Below, in pieces: positions 26,082 through 34,805 of a stretch of 64,000 bases of DNA. The stretch comes from Streptomyces camelliae. Lineage in GTDB: Bacteria > Actinomycetota > Actinomycetes > Streptomycetales > Streptomycetaceae. The position numbers and the translations under genes were made by a program. Below the pieces are notes generated by a model. It saw nothing but the letters and a program-made list of their open reading frames with translations, was not told the origin of the DNA and did not search any database. The DNA is taken from contig NZ_CP115300.1 in the NCBI RefSeq assembly GCF_027625935.1, positions 2,542,001-2,606,000 on the forward strand, given 5' to 3'. Within the stretch, counting starts at the first letter, position 1. Every line of letters begins with the position of its first letter.

Positions 26082-27245
26082 ATGACCTTCACCGAGGCTT
26101 CGATGGACGCCCTGCGGGAGGCCGGCGACGAACTCGCCGACGCCACCGTCGCCGCCCTCTTCGCGCGCGGGGAGGTCGGCACCTTCAACACGCTGATGCG
26201 GTACGTCTCCACGGCCGGTGCTCCGCTGCCCGACGGGCTGCCCGATGCGGCCCGTGAGTACCTCCAGGCGACGAGTGTGCCGCCGGCCTGGGTGGACTGG
26301 GGCGAGATGGAGAAGGCGCGGCTGTTCTTCATCGACAACAACGTGCACATCTCCACGGCGCTGTCCTTCGCCTCCATGCCGGCCTGCTACGTGGTCCCGC
26401 ACGTGGCGAAGCTGCTGTCGGCCACGCACTCGCTCAAGTACCCCTCCAAGCGGATGGCGGAGACCGGCCAGTTCACGGTCCACCTGATGCAGCCCGACGC
26501 CTTCGAGGCGGGCAGCCGCTTCATCCCCGCCGCCCAGAAGGTACGGCTGCTGCACGCGTCCATCCGGCACCACCTGACACGCGAGGACCGCTGGGACACC
26601 GCGGCGCTGGGCACGCCGATCTGCCAGGAGGACATGATCGGCGGGCAGATGTTCTTCTCAATGCTGGTCCTCGACAGCCTGCACCGGCTGGGCATCCACA
26701 TGACCGCGGAGGGGGCGGAGGCCTACTACTACGCCTGGCGGGTGGTCGGCGCCATGCTCGGCGTGGACCAGGAGGCCGCGCCGAAGACCCTGGAGGAGGC
26801 GCGAAGCTTCCTCGACCTGTACATGATCCGTCACATGGGCCCCTCCGAGGAGGGCACGGAGCTGACCCGGCAGCTCATCGACCTCTACGAGGAGGTCGTG
26901 CCCGGCACCCTCTTCGACCCGATCGTCTCCGCCCTCGTCCGCTATCTGGTGGGCGACACCTGCGCCGACTGGCTCCAGGTGCCCCGCACGCGCTGGGACA
27001 CCCTGGTCAAGGCCGTCCCGCACCTCCTCGGGGTCCTGGAGACCATCGAGGACCACTCCCCGCTCGGCGCCTGGGCCCTGGACCGGCTCGGACATCTCAC
27101 GACGGTCTTCGAGCTGTCGTCCCTCACCCGGGGGCGCGTGATGCACTACGCCATCCCCGAGCACCTGAAGAAGGACTACGGCGTCACCGGCGCGGTGCCT
27201 CGCACCAGGCGCTGGACCCCGCCCGCCGCCACGGTCATCCCGTGA
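26082..27245 (+). CDS. MpaB / latex-clearing-protein-like oxygenase (DUF2236)
   Basis: 387 residues with a perfect AAGGAG ribosome site. The all-helical DUF2236 domain fills residues 85-320. KVRLLHASIRHHL corresponds to the segment of rubber oxygenase Lcp that carries the haem-ligand His, and RMAETGQFTVHLM and ICQEDMIGGQMFFSMLVLDSLHRLG fit the family. No signal peptide is seen, unlike secreted Lcp. Relatives cleave polyisoprene or act on other lipids. Its place right behind a polyprenyl synthase suggests an isoprenoid substrate made in the same operon, which is inference. Confidence 0.78.
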   Translation: MTFTEASMDALREAGDELADATVAALFARGEVGTFNTLMRYVSTAGAPLPDGLPDAAREYLQATSVPPAWVDWGEMEKARLFFIDNNVHISTALSFASMPACYVVPHVAKLLSATHSLKYPSKRMAETGQFTVHLMQPDAFEAGSRFIPAAQKVRLLHASIRHHLTREDRWDTAALGTPICQEDMIGGQMFFSMLVLDSLHRLGIHMTAEGAEAYYYAWRVVGAMLGVDQEAAPKTLEEARSFLDLYMIRHMGPSEEGTELTRQLIDLYEEVVPGTLFDPIVSALVRYLVGDTCADWLQVPRTRWDTLVKAVPHLLGVLETIEDHSPLGAWALDRLGHLTTVFELSSLTRGRVMHYAIPEHLKKDYGVTGAVPRTRRWTPPAATVIP

Positions 27246-27347
27246 TCCCCTTCGACCGGACGCCGTAGGCCCCTACCACCGGTGGCGTACGGCGGGTGTC
27301 TTCGGCCGGACGACGACCGCGCGGGCCGCTCCGGCGAGCCTTGGCCC

Positions 27348-28091
27348 ATGAAGATTCCGCGCCACGTCGACCGCCTCTGTCATGTGACGGGGCTGCTCCT
27401 GGTCCTGTCCGGTCTCGTACACCTGGTGGTGTTCGCGGTCGACGGCGGCCCCTGGTACGGCCCGGTCTCCTGGCGCAAGCCGTTCACGTTCGGACTCTCC
27501 TTCGGGCTGACGCTGATCGCGATCACCTGGGTCACGTCGTACGTGCGGGTCGGAGCACGGACCCGGGCGGTCCTGCTGCTCGTCTTCGCCGCCGACTGCG
27601 TGGTGGAGGTCGGCGGGATCACCCTGCAGGCGTGGCGCCGGGTTCCCTCGCATCTGAACATGGAGACGCCCTTCGACACCGCGGTGTCCATGATGCTCGC
27701 GGTGGGAGGCGCCGTCCTGGTGGCCGTCCTCACGGTCTTCGCCGTCGCGTCGTTCCGGCACCGGCCGACGGGCCCCGCGGGGATGCCGCTCGCGGTCCGC
27801 TCCGGGTTCGCCGTGCTGCTGGTGGGGCTGGCCTCGGGCGCGGCGATGATCGCGCGCGGGGTCGTGCTGACCCGGACCGGCCACCAGGAGGCCGCCTACC
27901 ACTCCACAGCCCCGCTCAAGCCCCTGCACGGCGTCAGCCTGCACGCCGTCGTGGTCCTGCCGCTGCTGGCCTGGCTGCTGTCCCGCTCGTCCTGGAGCGA
28001 ACGCACGCGCCGGCGGGTCGTGGCCACGGCGGTCGGCTGTTACGCCGCTGCCGTCGCCGGTGCGGGCGTGTGGGCGGTGCTGACGTACTGA
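27348..28091 (+). CDS. Membrane protein of unknown function
   Basis: 247 residues with about six hydrophobic helices (LLLVLSGLVHLVVF, FTFGLSFGLTLIAITWV, AVLLLVFAADCVV, MMLAVGGAVLVAVLTVF, SGFAVLLVGLASGAAM, ALSLHAVVVLPLL-type segment, VVATAVGCYAAAVAGAGVWAVL). The pair WRKPFTFGLSFG and HLNMETPFD is a recurring pattern in actinobacterial proteins of this kind, but no function is known to me. It may share the transcript with the oxygenase gene 103 bases upstream. Confidence 0.6.
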   Translation: MKIPRHVDRLCHVTGLLLVLSGLVHLVVFAVDGGPWYGPVSWRKPFTFGLSFGLTLIAITWVTSYVRVGARTRAVLLLVFAADCVVEVGGITLQAWRRVPSHLNMETPFDTAVSMMLAVGGAVLVAVLTVFAVASFRHRPTGPAGMPLAVRSGFAVLLVGLASGAAMIARGVVLTRTGHQEAAYHSTAPLKPLHGVSLHAVVVLPLLAWLLSRSSWSERTRRRVVATAVGCYAAAVAGAGVWAVLTY

Positions 28092-28104
28092 ACCGGCCCG
28101 GAGG

Positions 28105-29352
28105 TCACGCCGTTTCCTCCGCCTCGGGCTCTCCGGCCTGCGGCCGGCGTATTCGCGCGAGCATCCCGGGACGGCCCGGCCCCCTGCCTTGGTGCCCCTG
28201 CACCCGGGGGTCGTCCGTGACGGCGTACCGCTTCACATAGGCGCCCAGGAAGGCCTGGAGGGTGGCCACTGCCGGAATGGCGATCAGCGCGCCGACGGCG
28301 CCGAGCAGTGCGATGCCCGCGATGACCGAGCCGAAGGCGACCGCCGGGTGGATGTCGACGGTCCTGGCGGTCAGCTTGGGCTGGAGCATGTAGTTCTCGA
28401 CCTGCTGGTAGGCCACGACGAAGGCCAGCACCCACACCGCGTACCAGGGGTCGACGGTGAACGCGATCAGCATCGGCAGCGCGCCCGCGAGATACGTCCC
28501 GATGGTGGGGATGAACTGCGAGACGAGGCCCACCCAGACACCGAGCACGGGCGCGTACGGCACGCCGAGGGCCTGGAGCAGGATGTAGTGGGCGATACCG
28601 GAGATGAGCGCCATCAGGCCGCGCGAGTAGAGGTAGCCGCCTGTCTTGTCGACGGCGATCTCCCAGGCGCGCAGCACCTCGGCCTGGCGCGCGGGTGGCA
28701 GCACGGAGCACAGCGCGCGGCGCAGCCGGGGTCCGTCGGCGGCGAAGTAGAACGAGAACAGGCCCACCGTCAGCAGCTGGAACAGTCCGCCGAGCACCTG
28801 CTGGGACACGTCGAGGACACCGGCCGCGCTGTTCTGCGCGTACTTGCGCAGCCAGTCCGAGTGGAGCAGACCCTCCTGGACGTCCACACGCTTGAGGTCG
28901 GTGTGGAAGGAGTCGTTGATCCACCTGATGAGCGAGTCAAGGTAGTCCGGGAAGCCCTCGACCATCTTGATGATCTGGCCGGCCAGCATGGATCCGAGCA
29001 AGGTGATGAACCCGGCGGCGGCGATCGTCAGCACCAGGAAGACCAGGAAGGTGGCCAGGCCCCGGCGCATCCCCCGGGCGGCCATCCGGCTCACGGCGGG
29101 CTCGATCGCGAGGGCCAGGAAGAACGCGATCAACACGTTGATCAACAATCCGGTCAGCTGGTGGAAGGCCCACGTGCCCAGCTGGAACACGGCGATCAGC
29201 GCGAGGGCGAGCACCATGGCGCGCGGCAGCCAGCGTGGCATGCGGCCGCCCGGGACGACGGTGCTCCGGACCGGGGGCCGGTCGGGCGTCGTCGCACCGG
29301 TGGATGCCGTGTGCTGGGTCACGGGCTCGGTTTCCTCATCAGTGGGTGCCAC
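28105..29352 (-). CDS. AI-2E family (PerM-type) transporter
   Basis: 415 residues. Eight predicted helices in two sets, the first after a 35-residue polar N-terminus (MVLALALIAVFQLGTW, LLINVLIAFFLALAIEP), then the amphipathic middle (MVEGFPDYLDSLIRWINDS), then VGLFSFYFAADG, and a second set with the family motif GLVSQFIPTIGTYLAGALP and VAYQQVENYMLQPKL. The family includes TqsA and PerM exporters and Na+/H+ antiporter-like members. Substrate unknown. Convergent with the membrane protein gene upstream, 13 bases apart. Confidence 0.87.
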   Translation of the reverse strand: MAPTDEETEPVTQHTASTGATTPDRPPVRSTVVPGGRMPRWLPRAMVLALALIAVFQLGTWAFHQLTGLLINVLIAFFLALAIEPAVSRMAARGMRRGLATFLVFLVLTIAAAGFITLLGSMLAGQIIKMVEGFPDYLDSLIRWINDSFHTDLKRVDVQEGLLHSDWLRKYAQNSAAGVLDVSQQVLGGLFQLLTVGLFSFYFAADGPRLRRALCSVLPPARQAEVLRAWEIAVDKTGGYLYSRGLMALISGIAHYILLQALGVPYAPVLGVWVGLVSQFIPTIGTYLAGALPMLIAFTVDPWYAVWVLAFVVAYQQVENYMLQPKLTARTVDIHPAVAFGSVIAGIALLGAVGALIAIPAVATLQAFLGAYVKRYAVTDDPRVQGHQGRGPGRPGMLARIRRPQAGEPEAEETA

Positions 29353-29485
29353 GGGCCAAGTCTCGTCGACGCCACCGACAACCGGCGCCGACCTGCGATT
29401 TCGTGACCGATCGGTGCCGTACCGCAGCCGCTCGACCTGACGATTGGGGCATATCGGAAGGCGGGAGGGTGGGCAGGTCGGCGGG

Positions 29486-29680
29486 TCAGCGCCGCTCGCC
29501 CGGCACGTCCATGACGGTGCAGACCACGCGCCACACGTCCTTCGCGTCCCAGCCGGAGTCCAGCGCCTCGTTCACCGTGCGCCCGCCCAGCTCCGACATG
29601 ACGTGATCGCGCGCGAAGGTGTCGGCGTACCCCGGACCGAAGTGTTCCGCCATCCGCTGCCAGAAGACCGTCAACCGCAT
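29486..29680 (-). CDS. DUF3046 protein
   Basis: 64 residues beginning MRLTVFWQRMAEHFGPGYADTFARDHVMSELGGRTV. This is the invariant opening of DUF3046, a tiny actinobacterial family often encoded near recA. The Trp/Phe-rich helical pattern suggests a compact single domain. Function unknown. The start at 29680 gives the family's standard length. Confidence 0.85.
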   Translation of the reverse strand: MRLTVFWQRMAEHFGPGYADTFARDHVMSELGGRTVNEALDSGWDAKDVWRVVCTVMDVPGERR

Positions 29681-29770
29681 GAATTCCGCTCCGCACCCAC
29701 CATGACCTGCATATTTCCAGCCTCTCACGCCCCCCGCGCGACCGTCAGGAGGTTTCCAGGGAGTCGGCCG

Positions 29771-30196
29771 CTACTCCTCGACGGGGGGCAGGCCCTGGAG
29801 TTTCCTTATCTCGTCCAGCACCGACATGACCGCGTTCAGACTCTCGGGCGGGAGTCCCGCGGCGCGCAGCGCGATGGAGCGCACTCCGGCCTGGTGCAAC
29901 TCGTCGAGGAGGGCGAGCTGGGTGAGGGCCTGGTCCGCGTAGGTCTGGTCGAAGAAATAGGCGGGCTGCACCCCGAAGAAGTGGGCCAGCGCCGTCAGGA
30001 GCTCATGAGAGGGGCGTTCGCGCTTGCCATTGCGCAGTGCGGACAGGTAGGCGCCGCTCACGCGGAGCTTGGGGTTGGCGTCCTTGAGCCGGGCGGCCAC
30101 CTCGTCGTTGGTCCACGGACGCCCTTCGGGGCGGCTCGACCGGAAGAGGCTGTCCAGACGCTCAGCGAGCACCGATTCGTTCTTCTCCGCAGCCAT
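29771..30196 (-). CDS. Helix-turn-helix regulator (XRE/EspR-like)
   Basis: 141 residues with a GGAGGG ribosome site. The N-terminal DNA-binding part (TNDEVAARLKDANPKLRVSGAYLSALRNGKRERPSHELLTALAHFFGV) has the longer turn of EspR-type regulators, followed by the conserved AYFFD and a C-terminal dimerisation helix (LQGLPPVEE end). Such proteins are nucleoid-type or developmental regulators in actinomycetes. It is divergent from a LuxR-type gene, with an 18-base palindrome between them. Confidence 0.8.
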   Translation of the reverse strand: MAAEKNESVLAERLDSLFRSSRPEGRPWTNDEVAARLKDANPKLRVSGAYLSALRNGKRERPSHELLTALAHFFGVQPAYFFDQTYADQALTQLALLDELHQAGVRSIALRAAGLPPESLNAVMSVLDEIRKLQGLPPVEE

Positions 30197-30249
30197 TCCC
30201 GCCCTCCGTGGTGAGCGAACGTTCCAAGGGAAGGTCCAAGAGTAACCAG

Positions 30250-30267
30250 CACCACACGCTTGTGGTG
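30250..30267. promoter_or_regulatory. Palindrome CACCACACGCTTGTGGTG between divergent regulators
   Basis: Arms CACCACA and TGTGGTG are perfect complements around CGCT, 54 bases before the XRE gene and 100 before the LuxR gene. It is well placed to control both. The stretch around it is AT-richer than its surroundings. Confidence 0.45.
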
Positions 30268-30366
30268 CACATCACAATAGGGCAGGCACCCTTGCGGGCG
30301 GTACTCCCCAACCATCTACTAGTTGAGGTAAGTCAACCAGCCGTTGAATTACGCCGAGGAGGACGC

Positions 30367-30612
30367 GTGACCGTTCAGACGCCTACGGAGACATTGCTCG
30401 GCCGGCTCACCGGCAGGGAGCGGCAGGTCCTCGAACTCGTCGCCGACGGCAAGTCCAATCTGGCGATCGAACGGGAGCTCCACCTGCGCCCCAAGACGGT
30501 CGAGGCGCATCTGCGCAGTCTGTTCTGCAAGCTCGGACTGGAGCAGAGTCCCTATGAACACCGCCGGGTCATGGCCGTGGTCACCTACCTCGGCCACCGC
30601 CCCGCCGCGTGA
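30367..30612 (+). CDS. Small LuxR-type DNA-binding protein
   Basis: 81 residues from GTG 30367, chosen for the GAGGAGG ribosome site. It is essentially only a LuxR helix-turn-helix: LTGRERQVLELVADGKSNLAIERELHLRPKTVEAHLRSLFCKLGL. There is no receiver or ligand domain, so its activity must be set by abundance or a partner. The stop overlaps the next gene start by four bases. Confidence 0.82.
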   Translation: MTVQTPTETLLGRLTGRERQVLELVADGKSNLAIERELHLRPKTVEAHLRSLFCKLGLEQSPYEHRRVMAVVTYLGHRPAA

Positions 30613-31124
30613 CGCGGCGCCGGAACGTGCGGTGCGTACTCGCCATGGTCTGCGCGCTCGTCGCCGCCTCGGCGGTCGTGGGAGGTGACATGTCCGGCGG
30701 CGACCGCGCCGCCCCCGAAACGTTCCCCGCCGTGGAGGCACGCCTCGGGGTCCTGGTCGAACGGACCCTCCGGACGGGCGGGTTCACCGTCGACCCGCGC
30801 CGGGGAACCGCTCCGGCCTCCGGGTACGCGGTCGCGACCGGGCGTTCCACCGCGCAGGTGGAGCCCGCCGCCGCCTTCTTCGCAGGTGACGGCCCCCGGG
30901 CGCTGCGGGCGTATCTGCGGGAGCACGCCGATGTCCTCGTCCGGGACCCGCAACTGATGGTCGGTGCCTGGTACGACCGCGACGGGAGACGCGTCGTGCT
31001 GAGCCTGGTGCGGGTCATGCCCGACCGGGCGACGGCGGTGCACTGCGGGCTCTCGCACCACCAGCGCTCCGTGTACGACCTGTCGGCCCGGCGGGACGTT
31101 CCCACCGGCCTGTCCCCATCCTGA
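30609..31124 (+). CDS. Secreted protein of unknown function
   Basis: 171 residues, GTG start overlapping the LuxR stop. A signal peptide is visible (TRRRNVRCVLAMVCALVAASAVVGG). The mature part has LGVLVERTLRTGGFTVDPRRG, FFAGDGPRALRAYLREHADVLV and VVLSLVRVM. One Cys in the mature region (VHCGLSHHQRS). I know no family. Co-translation with the DNA-binding protein suggests a shared regulatory or envelope role, without further support. Confidence 0.55.
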   Translation: MTRRRNVRCVLAMVCALVAASAVVGGDMSGGDRAAPETFPAVEARLGVLVERTLRTGGFTVDPRRGTAPASGYAVATGRSTAQVEPAAAFFAGDGPRALRAYLREHADVLVRDPQLMVGAWYDRDGRRVVLSLVRVMPDRATAVHCGLSHHQRSVYDLSARRDVPTGLSPS

Positions 31125-31131
31125 TCAGGCC

Positions 31132-32277
31132 TCACGGGGCGACCCTCCGCTCGGCGAGGAACGCCTTCGCCAGACCGGTCAGCCACTCGACCTCCCCGTC
31201 GAAGTCCCGGTCCGGGGGCGACGAGGCGAACCCGGACCGCTGGTCGGCCCGGCGCAACGCGGCCAGCAGTGCCGACCTGGCCGGGTCCCGGCCGGGCGGC
31301 CCTGCCGGGTCGTGACCCGCCGAGGCCGGGTGATCGCCGCCCGCCGGAGCCAGCTGGAGGGCCCGGCGGGCGTCGTGAATCTCGATCACCCTGCGGTGCA
31401 GCCAGAAGTCCATGCGCCGCACCCGCAACCGGTCGGCGAGTCTGGACGGCGGCGGATCGAGCGCGACGCCCGGGACCTCCTCCTACAGGGCTCGCCACAG
31501 CGGATACAGACGGCCATGGATCCGGTAGGCACGACCCCATCGGGCGGCCGCGGACAGCCGCTCCCCCATCGTGGGCAGCACCCAGCCGATCAGCGAGAGC
31601 ATCGACCCGACGTCCCCGCACAACCACACGGCGGGTTCCATCCCGTGCAGGTCGTAGCCGAGCGGGCCGGCGGCGAGATCGGTCACGCGCAGCACCGCGT
31701 AGCAGAGGATCAGCGCCCCGCCGACGGCGGTGGTCAGCATGCCCCAGCGCAGCCAGGTGCGCTGGGAAATCTGCGCATACCTCCAGCAGTGCCGTACGAC
31801 ATCGGTCTGCCCGACCAGGCAGGCCAGCGTGTAGATGACCAAGTACGGGGACTGGAAGAGCCGTTGGCTGTACTCCAGGTAGAAGTCCTGGAACCGCTCC
31901 TGCCGGGGAGCGAACACCATGAAGGTCACGACATAGACGGCGATCATGACGATGCCGAGGGTGAGCCGGCGCCGGAAGCGGCGCCGCGCCTCGCTCCTCG
32001 GGTACGTCCAGTGCATCAGCAGATACTGCTGGGCCACGGTCAGACCCAGCACGCTCACACCCGACCCCATTCCCGCGCTGTTGCGGATGCCGGTCCACCG
32101 GTCGATCAGCACGTACACCGGCGGCAGCAGCAGGAGGTAACTCAGGGCGGACAGGCCGACGTACACGCAGATGGTGACGGCGACGGTGTCGCGGGCCCTG
32201 GACAGCAGCGCCCACGCCTTGCAGAGGAATATGGTGCCACCGACGATCAGGCAGGTCAGGTGCAGTGCATCGGTCAC
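31132..32277 (-). pseudogene. MAB_1171c-type membrane protein interrupted by an in-frame TAG
   Basis: From GTG 32277 the frame gives seven or so hydrophobic helices (LHLTCLIVGGTIFLCKAW, YLLLLPPVYVLI, LTLGIVMIAVYVVTFMVF and others), as in the MAB_1171c family of putative transporters (usual length about 380-410). After LYPLWRAL at codon 264 comes TAG (31483-31485), and the same frame continues without shift as EEVPGVALDPPPSRLADRLRVRRMDF and VIEIHDARRAL to a TGA at 31132, the normal cytoplasmic tail. Total length with the stop read through would be 381 residues. A single TAC (Tyr) to TAG change explains it. The start overlaps the upstream fragment by GTGA. Confidence 0.82.
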
Positions 32278-32549
32278 CCGGCGCTCCCGCCGCCGATCGA
32301 GAAGGACCGTTCGAGCCGGTGCAGCATGCCCCGGGAGCCGGCGGCAGGAGCGGACGGCCCGTTCGCCGGGCGGGAGTTCATATGGCACAGGATCACCGAC
32401 GCCATGACCTCGGCCTCCAGCTCGTCGCCGTCCGGATACCTCGTCCTGCGCAGCATCTGCTGGACGAGCCGGGGGTCGAGGTCCGGAAACAGCTGCCCCG
32501 CGGTCTCCTGGTCCAGCGGTGCGTCCCGGGTGTGCTCGCACAGCATGTG
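32274..32549 (-). pseudogene. C-terminal fragment of an ImmA/IrrE-like regulator
   Basis: The frame AHMLCEHTRDAPLD, LFPDLDPRLVQQMLRRTRYPDGDELEAEVMASVIL and HRLERSFSIGG is the C-terminal half of the ImmA/IrrE-like protein that usually precedes MAB_1171c genes in streptomycetes. Only the last His-Met of the H-E-x-x-H zinc site remains. The N-terminal 80 or so residues are gone, and sequence upstream belongs to PfkB in another frame. The ATG at 32546 lies inside the old coding region. The stop overlaps the MAB_1171c gene start, preserving the original operon junction. Confidence 0.65.
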
Positions 32550-33229
32550 GGCAGTGCGCGCAGGGGCACCGCGTATCCCTGCGCGCCGGGCGACTCCAGA
32601 GCGAACCCGGCGGTCACGCAGCCCAGTTGGGCCGCGCGCTCGATGGTCAGGGCGCTCACCACGCCGGCGACGAACCCGGCACGGAACGCGTCACCGGCTC
32701 CGCGAGGGTCCACCACCCGCCTCACCTCGCAGGCCGGGACCCTGATCTCGGCAAAGTGGTGCGACTCGACGCGCGCGCCCCGGGCCCCGAGGGTGGTCAC
32801 CCAGGCACCGACGTGCCGCAGCACCTCCTGCGTGCGCCATCCGGTGGCCGCCAGCAGCAACTCCCGTTCGTGCGCGCCGGTGAACAGCCAGTGCGCGCCC
32901 CGGACCAAGGCGCGCGCCTCCTCGGTCCCGGTGTGTGTCACGCCGGATCCGGGGTCTGCCGTGAAGGGCACCGCCAGCCTCCTGCACTCCCGGGCGTGGC
33001 CGAGCATGGCCCACGGGTCGTCCGGCGCTATGACGACCAGGTCGGCGCCCCCCTGGTCCCGCAGCAGGGGGTTGATGCCGACGGCGCCCGCCCGCCTCGC
33101 CGCGACGCCCAACTGGCCGAGCCCGAAGGCAACGTTGGCGCCATTGGCGGTGGCGCTCGGAGCAGGGGCGCGCAGCCTCCTGCCGACGAAGTCCGTTCCT
33201 GTGACGACGACGCGCACGGCAATCCTCAT
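32550..33229 (-). pseudogene. PfkB-type sugar/nucleoside kinase with internal deletion and lost C-terminus
   Basis: From ATG 33229 the protein opens MRIAVRVVVTGTDFVGRRL and NGANVAFGLGQLG, as in PfkB kinases, then jumps from AGAVGIN directly to LLRDQGGADLVVIAPDDP. About 65-70 residues that normally hold the lid and substrate contacts are missing. The catalytic DPRGAGDAFRAGF is intact. The end stops matching the family after ESPGAQGY and runs into the ImmA-like fragment. Family length is about 310-330; here about 225. It follows the flavoenzyme gene by ten bases, suggesting it was the last gene of that operon. Confidence 0.7.
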
Positions 33230-33239
33230 TCCGGTGGGC

Positions 33240-34805
33240 TCACAGCCCACTGCCACGCAGGTGACGCGGCCAGATCCCCTGTTTTCCGGGAGTCAGGACG
33301 CCCGCCGGATCGAGCGCGTCCTTGATCTTCTCGCTCAGGCGCAGCAGGGAACCGTCGTGGTAGCTGAACGTGGCGGCGATCTCGTCCATCAGCGCCGGGT
33401 GCACGCGGTACTCGCCGTAGCCGAGGTCCGCCGCCTCCTTGATGAGGGTCCGGCACAGTTGCAGGGTCGCGGCGCGGTCCTCGGACGAGGCGGTGTCGAA
33501 CATGAGCATGCAGATGTGGTGCATCTCGCGGCGACCGACGATGAAGTTGCCCATGTAGTCCTTGCCCGCCTCGTGACACCGGTCGCGGGCCAGCTCGTAC
33601 TGGCGCAGCGCGTCCTCACCCGTGGCCGGCGAGACGGGTGCGAAGTCGATGTGCCCGCCGTTGTCGTGCCATCGGAGGATGTCGTACGTCTCCAGGTTGG
33701 GCACTCCCGCCATGATCTTGGCCCGGGTGGCGAGTACGGGGCTCGGGTGCTCCCCCTCGAAGTGGAACCCCGCTCCCGGGATGCCCGAGAAGGCGTCTCT
33801 GATGACGGACCAGGTGGCGGCGCGCACGGCGTCGGGGCCGTACAGCGCGCCGTAGAAGTTCCAGCGGCCGATGCCGAGGTCGTCGCTCATCCTCCGGGCC
33901 ACGCTGTCGGGGATCGGGCCGGTACCCGGGTGGAACGCGGAGCGGGGCGCCACCGCCGCGGCGTCGAGGAACAGGCTGCGCAGCGTCGGCACATGGGCGA
34001 TCGTCCCGTCGAGGCGGAGCGGACGCAGCGCGTCGACGAAGGTGCCGAGGTCCTCCTCCCGCGGCAGGGTGATCATGTACGCCTGATACCCCGCGGGTCT
34101 GGGCATCAGCCAGATGCCGATCTTGGTGACGATGCCGAAGTTCGACTGGGTGAACATCGGGTCGAACTGCGGCCCGTATCCGTACTTGAACAGTTGCCAG
34201 GTGTTGCTTCCCGGGAGGGCGCCCATGCCGGTCCTGATCACATCCCCGTCGGCGAGCACCACTTCCATCCCGCACTGGATGGACAGGTGGTCTCCGTACG
34301 GGGTGTAGCCGACACCGCGTTCGAGCGTGTTGCCGACGATGCTGCCCCAGGCGAGATCGGGCACGTCCAGCATCAGCCCGCTGTTGTGCCGCTGAAGGTG
34401 CTGGTACAGATCGAAATAGGTGACACCCGGTTCGACGAGTGCATACCCGAATTTCTCGCTGACCTCCAGGATGCGGTTCATCCGCTTCAGGTCGACGATC
34501 ACGGCACCGGGCAGCCGGGGCGCCGCGCCGCCGAATCCGAGGTTTTTCCCCGTGGAGATCGGTGACAGCGGAAGGCCGCACGATGTGGCGATCCGGACGA
34601 TTTCCTGTATCTCCTCCACGGTGTGCGGAAGAACCGCGGCCGACGGACTGAAGTGATCGGCCTCCAGGACGGGGAACGGATCCCGGTACGAGGCGATTTC
34701 GGATTCCTCGGTGAGCACCCAGGTCGCCCCCAGGGCTTCCCGCAGGGAGTCCAGGGCGGACGTCAGCTCACTTTCGCTGAAGTTGGGGGGAAGAGGCCTG
34801 GTCAT
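33240..34805 (-). CDS. VAO-type FAD-linked oxidase (4-cresol dehydrogenase / vanillyl-alcohol oxidase-like)
   Basis: 521 residues. FAD-binding PCMH domain at 40-250 (VLPHTVEEIQEIVRIATSCGLPLSPISTGKNLGFGGAAPRLPGAVIVDLKRMNRI, EPGVTYFDLYQHLQRH, GNTLERGVGYTPYGDH), then a cap domain with GRREMHHICML and a C-terminal LDPAGVLTPGKQGIWP. This pattern fits the 4-cresol dehydrogenase / vanillyl-alcohol oxidase subfamily, which oxidises para-alkyl phenols. It overlaps the YciI-like gene by ATGA. The neighbouring aldehyde dehydrogenase could take its product further. The substrate is not known. Confidence 0.85.
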   Translation of the reverse strand: MTRPLPPNFSESELTSALDSLREALGATWVLTEESEIASYRDPFPVLEADHFSPSAAVLPHTVEEIQEIVRIATSCGLPLSPISTGKNLGFGGAAPRLPGAVIVDLKRMNRILEVSEKFGYALVEPGVTYFDLYQHLQRHNSGLMLDVPDLAWGSIVGNTLERGVGYTPYGDHLSIQCGMEVVLADGDVIRTGMGALPGSNTWQLFKYGYGPQFDPMFTQSNFGIVTKIGIWLMPRPAGYQAYMITLPREEDLGTFVDALRPLRLDGTIAHVPTLRSLFLDAAAVAPRSAFHPGTGPIPDSVARRMSDDLGIGRWNFYGALYGPDAVRAATWSVIRDAFSGIPGAGFHFEGEHPSPVLATRAKIMAGVPNLETYDILRWHDNGGHIDFAPVSPATGEDALRQYELARDRCHEAGKDYMGNFIVGRREMHHICMLMFDTASSEDRAATLQLCRTLIKEAADLGYGEYRVHPALMDEIAATFSYHDGSLLRLSEKIKDALDPAGVLTPGKQGIWPRHLRGSGL

